DNA of 63,461 nt, taken from Burkholderia sp. IMCC1007. Lineage in GTDB: Bacteria; Pseudomonadota; Gammaproteobacteria; Burkholderiales; Burkholderiaceae. The notes under the pieces were generated by a model. The model was not told where the DNA came from and did no database searches. It saw only the letters and a list, made by a program, of their open reading frames with translations. How positions within the stretch are numbered: the first letter of the stretch is position 1; each line of letters starts with the position of its first letter. This document shows, piece by piece, positions 60,188 through 63,461 of this stretch. The translations under genes were made by a program, and so were the position numbers. Location: positions 1 through 63,461 of the forward strand of contig NZ_JAPVQY010000045.1 of assembly GCF_027257875.1 (NCBI RefSeq). Direction: 5' to 3'.

Positions 60188-60216
60188 ACGGGCGGCCGAA
60201 CGGCCGCCCGTTTTGC
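60188..60216 (+). terminator. factor-independent terminator after the gamma-glutamyltransferase gene
   Basis: A perfect 10-bp stem ACGGGCGGCC/GGCCGCCCGT (60188-60197 with 60202-60211) with a GAAC loop is followed by TTTTGCTT, 27 bp after the stop codon. Confidence 0.88.
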
Positions 60217-60476
60217 TTGATGCAGGGTACGCCATCGCAACCGCGCAATCCGTTCGAAGAACTCATCTAACGAACGGCAATACACGCGGCGGAACTGCGC
60301 CTGTCCGGTATGGTCAGTGCTTGGAAGCACGAAGATCGAAGTCCGGCTAAGATGCCAGAATGGTTCTGGCCGGAGCCATCCACTATAAATGCAAGCAAAA
60401 CGTCGCCTGCGGGCGCGCCGGGCCGGTGCCGGAGGCACGGGCCGGCCGGTCGCGCGACGACTGGGAGCGCATCACC
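60217..60476. other. gap upstream of the ferritin-like gene, with a candidate -10
   Basis: No gene is seen. TATAAAT at 60384-60390 is a plausible -10 for the downstream ferritin-like gene, 87 bp before its ATG; the -35 position (TGGTTC at 60361) is weak. The frame of the ferritin-like gene stays open into this gap but codes nothing recognisable there. Confidence 0.4.
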
Positions 60477-61304
60477 ATGCACACTGAAACGACGCATGTC
60501 ATGCCGTGGCGTATCGAGGACATCGATCTGAGCCGGATCGATCGTCAGCGCGCCGCTGCGAACGAGGATTTACTGCTGCTGCTGTGCGCATCGTCGTTCA
60601 TCGAGAGCGGCTCGGATCTCTACACGAGCAACCTGAGCGAGTTCTTCAACGACGATCCGGAAGTTTCCGCGTGGCTCAACAATGCGTGGGAGCACGAAGA
60701 ATTGCAGCACGGCCGCGCGCTGAAGGCGTATATCGCGCACGTGTGGCCGGAGTTCGACTGGGACACCGCGTTCGCGAACTTCTTCGCCGAGTATTCGAAG
60801 ACCTGCTCGGTCGACGCATTCGAGAAGACCCGCGCGCTCGAGATGGTCGCGCGCTGCGTCGTCGAGACGGGCACGGCCACGCTGTACCGCGCGATCAACG
60901 AATGTTCGGACGAGCCGGTGCTGAAGGAAATCACCGACAACATCCGCTCGGACGAAGTGCGCCACTACAAGCACTTCTTCAAGTTCTTCAAGAAGTACAA
61001 CAAGCTCGAAGGCAACGGCCGGCTCGCGGTGCTCGGCGCGCTGATGCGTCGCGTGATGGAAATCAAGAACGAGGATTCCGAGATCGCGCTGCGCCACGTG
61101 TTCGCGGTTCGTTATCCGGATCGCGTCGGCGATGATCAGTACAACCGCGAGCGTGCAGCCCGCATCAGCTCGCTCGTGCGGCGCAACCTGTCGGCCGACA
61201 TGTGCGTGAAGATGCTGCTCAAGCCGCTCGACCTGCCCGCGAAGATCCAGCCGAGCGTCCACTATCCGCTGACGAAGATCACGCGGCACGTGTTCATGCG
61301 CTGA
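60477..61304 (+). CDS. ferritin-like diiron domain protein
   Basis: The 275-residue helical protein shows two carboxylate/histidine sets of a ferritin-like diiron centre: ASSFIESGSDLY with AWEHEELQHGRAL, and VETGTATLYRAI with RSDEVRHYKHFFKFF (E...ExxH repeated). The substrate or role is unknown; related proteins include oxidases and iron-storage-like proteins. ATG 60477 (MHTETTHVMPWR) is chosen because the upstream open codons fall in the promoter gap. Confidence 0.82.
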   Translation: MHTETTHVMPWRIEDIDLSRIDRQRAAANEDLLLLLCASSFIESGSDLYTSNLSEFFNDDPEVSAWLNNAWEHEELQHGRALKAYIAHVWPEFDWDTAFANFFAEYSKTCSVDAFEKTRALEMVARCVVETGTATLYRAINECSDEPVLKEITDNIRSDEVRHYKHFFKFFKKYNKLEGNGRLAVLGALMRRVMEIKNEDSEIALRHVFAVRYPDRVGDDQYNRERAARISSLVRRNLSADMCVKMLLKPLDLPAKIQPSVHYPLTKITRHVFMR

Positions 61305-61372
61305 GCGTCATCGCGCGTCCCATCGGGCGTATGCTGCGGCATCGTCATCCGCTTTCCACCGGGGCCGCCATC

Positions 61373-61879
61373 ATGACCGATTCCCATCGCCACGCGCTCG
61401 AACAATGGACGTTCGATGCGTGGCCGCCCGCCGTCGTCGCGCTGTTCGACGGCACCGCGCTCGCACGCCACGCCGACTTCGCCGCGTCGCTGATCGTCGC
61501 GACCGACGACGGCCAGTTGCGCACGACGCTGCTCAGCGTCGGCGAGATCTACGCACGCGATGCGGGCACGCTGCTGCTCGCGCTATGGCCGCAGTCGCGT
61601 GCGGCGCGCGCGATTGCGCAACGGCGTGCAGCGGCGTTGACGCTCGTCGCCGACGGGGCGTTCTGGCAGGCTCAACTGACGATCGAACCGCTCGAAGGGG
61701 ACTTCGGCGGACTGGCCGGATTCGCTGCGACGATCGCGCACGGCGATGCGCAGCGGGTCGGCTATGCGCGTCTCGCGACTGGCGTCACGTTTGCGCTGGA
61801 AGGGGAGCACACCGAGGTGCTCGCACGCTGGCAGCGCCAGGTCGAGCACCTGCGGCGCGCGGCCGCGCGGCTTCAGTGA
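61373..61879 (+). CDS. hypothetical protein, possibly a pyridoxamine-oxidase-like FMN-binding barrel
   Basis: The 168-residue product shows alternating strands (FAASLIVATDDGQLRTTLLSVGEIYARDAGTLLLALWPQSRAARAI ... AALTLVADGAFWQAQLTIEPLEG) in the pattern of the PNPOx-like split barrel. I cannot see specific flavin ligands, so binding is uncertain. It lies 68 bp after the ferritin-like gene and may be co-transcribed. Its 3' end overlaps the convergent helicase gene by seven bases. Confidence 0.6.
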   Translation: MTDSHRHALEQWTFDAWPPAVVALFDGTALARHADFAASLIVATDDGQLRTTLLSVGEIYARDAGTLLLALWPQSRAARAIAQRRAAALTLVADGAFWQAQLTIEPLEGDFGGLAGFAATIAHGDAQRVGYARLATGVTFALEGEHTEVLARWQRQVEHLRRAAARLQ

Positions 61880-63330
61880 CCGCGCTGACCGCTGCGCGAC
61901 GAACGGTTGCGGTTCGGATGCGCGGCATTGCCGTTCGCCGGGCGTGCGCCATTGCCGGCGGACGGGCGGCCGCTGCCGCCGCCAGCGTTACCGCTCGCGC
62001 CGCCAGCCGCGCGCGGCTTCGCCGCCTTCGCGGCCTTCGGCTGCGCGTTGCCGTCGCGCTTCGCGGCCGGCTGGCCTGAGCCGCCTGCACGCGGCTGGCG
62101 ATTGCCGCCACCGCCACCACCACCACCGCTATTGCCGCCGCGCGGCTGCTGGCCGCGGCGCTGCTGGATCGGCTCCGGCTTCGCGGTCGGATCGGGTTCG
62201 AAGCCCGCGATCACTTCCTGCGGAATCTCGCGCTTGATGAGCCGCTCGATGTCGCGCAGCAACTGCTTCTCGTCGACGCACACGAGCGACACGGCTTCGC
62301 CGGTCGCGCCCGCGCGGCCCGTACGGCCGATCCGGTGCACGTAGTCTTCCGGCACGTTCGGCAGGTCGAAGTTCACGACGTGCGGCAGCTGGTCGATGTC
62401 GATCCCGCGTGCGGCGATGTCGGTCGCAACCAGCACCTGCAGCGTGCTGTTCTTGAATTCGGCGAGCGCGCGCGTGCGGGCCGACTGGCTCTTGTTGCCG
62501 TGGATCGCCATCGCGCTGATGCCGTCCTTGGTCAGCTGTTCGGCGAGCCGGTTCGCGCCGTGCTTGGTACGCGTGAACACGAGCACCTGGAACCAGTTGT
62601 GTTCGCGGATCAGGTGCGTGAGCAGCTCGCGCTTGCGATCGCGGTCGACCGGGTGGATCTTCTGCGCGACGCTTTCCGCGGTGGTGTTGCGGCGTGCGAC
62701 TTCGATCAGCGCGGGCGAGTCGAGCAGGCTGTCGGCGAGCGACTTGATCTCGTCGGAGAACGTGGCCGAGAACAGCAGGTTCTGGCGCTGCGGCGGCAGC
62801 TTCGCGAGCACGCGCTTGATGTCGTGGATGAAGCCCATGTCGAGCATCCGGTCGGCTTCGTCGAGCACGAGGATATCGAGATTCGACAGGTCGATCGTCT
62901 TTTGCTGCATGTGATCGAGCAGGCGGCCCGGCGTCGCGACGACGATGTCGACGCCGCGCTTGAGCGCATCGATCTGCGGATTGATGCTGACGCCGCCGAA
63001 CATCACGGTCGAGCGCAGCTTCAGGTACTTGCTGTATGCACGCACGCTTTCCTCGACCTGCGCGGCGAGTTCGCGCGTCGGCGTGAGGATCAGCGCGCGC
63101 ACCGCGCGCTTCGCGCCGCGGTGCTCGGCGTAGAACGTATGCAGGCGCTGCAGGATCGGCAGCGTGAAGCCGGCGGTCTTGCCGGTGCCGGTTTGTGCGC
63201 CGGCGAGCAGATCGCCGCCGCCGAGGACGGCCGGGATCGCCTGCTGCTGGATGGGGGTCGGCGACGTGTAGCCGAGCTCATTGACCGCCTTGACGAGCGG
63301 TTCGGCCAAGCCGAGAGATTCGAAAGACAT
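61873..63330 (-). CDS. rhlE: DEAD-box RNA helicase, RhlE type
   Basis: The 485-residue helicase starts MSFESLGLAEPLVKAVNELGYTSPTPIQQQAIP (Q motif). It shows AQTGTGKTAGF (Walker A), PTRELAAQV, VATPGRLLDHM, VLDEADRMLDMGF (DEAD), FSATFSDEI (SAT) and HRIGRTGRAGATGEAV. The last 90 residues are a low-complexity Gly/Arg/Asn/Ala tail, as in RhlE proteins that act in RNA turnover and ribosome assembly. ATG 63330 is preferred over 63339 for family agreement. Confidence 0.95.
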   Translation of the reverse strand: MSFESLGLAEPLVKAVNELGYTSPTPIQQQAIPAVLGGGDLLAGAQTGTGKTAGFTLPILQRLHTFYAEHRGAKRAVRALILTPTRELAAQVEESVRAYSKYLKLRSTVMFGGVSINPQIDALKRGVDIVVATPGRLLDHMQQKTIDLSNLDILVLDEADRMLDMGFIHDIKRVLAKLPPQRQNLLFSATFSDEIKSLADSLLDSPALIEVARRNTTAESVAQKIHPVDRDRKRELLTHLIREHNWFQVLVFTRTKHGANRLAEQLTKDGISAMAIHGNKSQSARTRALAEFKNSTLQVLVATDIAARGIDIDQLPHVVNFDLPNVPEDYVHRIGRTGRAGATGEAVSLVCVDEKQLLRDIERLIKREIPQEVIAGFEPDPTAKPEPIQQRRGQQPRGGNSGGGGGGGGNRQPRAGGSGQPAAKRDGNAQPKAAKAAKPRAAGGASGNAGGGSGRPSAGNGARPANGNAAHPNRNRSSRSGQRGH

Positions 63331-63399
63331 AGATACCACTCTTCAGTTTTATGATCGGCGACGCCTCGCGCGGCCCGCGCGGGGAACTGGCGTCGCAAA

Positions 63400-63461
63400 A
63401 AGCAAAGGGGGCGCGGGGGGCCCGGTGCGACCCCCCGGGGCCCGGGGGTGGGCGGGGGAGT
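63400..63461. other. G/C homopolymer-rich window end, doubtful sequence
   Basis: The last 60 bases are nearly all G and C, with runs of five or six (GGGGGCGCGGGGGGCCC, CCCCCCGGGG, CCCGGGGGTGGGCGGGGG). Nothing else in the window looks like this outside named repeats. It may be a low-quality contig end rather than true genome sequence. Confidence 0.5.

Overview
The window is about 67% G+C, densely coded, and reads like the main chromosome of a Burkholderia, most likely of the B. cepacia complex. This rests on protein style and gene order (DUF502-aspS-nudB-clsB; lptD-surA-pdxA-rsmA; glyQ-glyS-gmhB-plsC; miaB-phoH-ybeY with corC and lnt). It is inferred from memory of the families, not from a search. 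No rRNA, tRNA, CRISPR, transposase or integrase was seen.

Layout: 1-4.6 kb holds the tail of an upstream gene, a DUF502 membrane protein, aspS, nudB and a cardiolipin synthase. 4.7-11.9 kb is a fatty-acid beta-oxidation island: a TetR regulator behind an 18-bp palindrome, then acyl-CoA dehydrogenase, a dehydrogenase/hydratase fusion, thiolase and an enoyl-CoA hydratase. 11.9-16.2 kb has fdhD, a nitrate-reductase-associated protein, a thioesterase, an Atm1-type ABC exporter and a 13-copy octamer repeat. 16.2-23.9 kb pairs murU-amgK (cell-wall sugar recycling) with the divergent lptD-surA-pdxA-rsmA block. 23.9-25.0 kb is a small AT-rich islet with a coupled STM2901-like/DUF1493 gene pair. 25.0-38.2 kb is housekeeping: gloA, an operon for glycyl-tRNA synthetase, heptose phosphatase and acyltransferase, then lnt, corC, chaC, ybeY, phoH and miaB. 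38.5-43.8 kb has a LysR/MFS pair, a 15-unit 12-bp repeat, an XRE-cupin regulator, an FMN riboswitch with ribB, and a HAD phosphatase.

The most interesting region is 43.98-52.25 kb. A LacI-family gene is flanked on one side by a minus-strand operon (xylose-isomerase-like TIM barrel, IolI-like inosose isomerase, porin, IolG-like inositol dehydrogenase). On the other side is a plus-strand three-component oxygenase (desaturase-type oxygenase, Rieske ferredoxin, ferredoxin reductase) resembling rhizobial MocD-MocE-MocF. The same 14-nt operator-like sequence lies in both control regions. I infer a LacI-controlled pathway that removes a methyl group from an O-methylated inositol or rhizopine-like compound and oxidises the released ring.

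52.4-58.3 kb is the glycerol regulon (glpD-glpK-glpF, with glpR upstream and GlpR-type boxes before glpD). 58.5-63.3 kb carries a gamma-glutamyltransferase homologue, a ferritin-like diiron protein, a small FMN-barrel-like protein and a RhlE-type DEAD-box helicase. The last 60 bases are G/C homopolymer-rich and may be unreliable.
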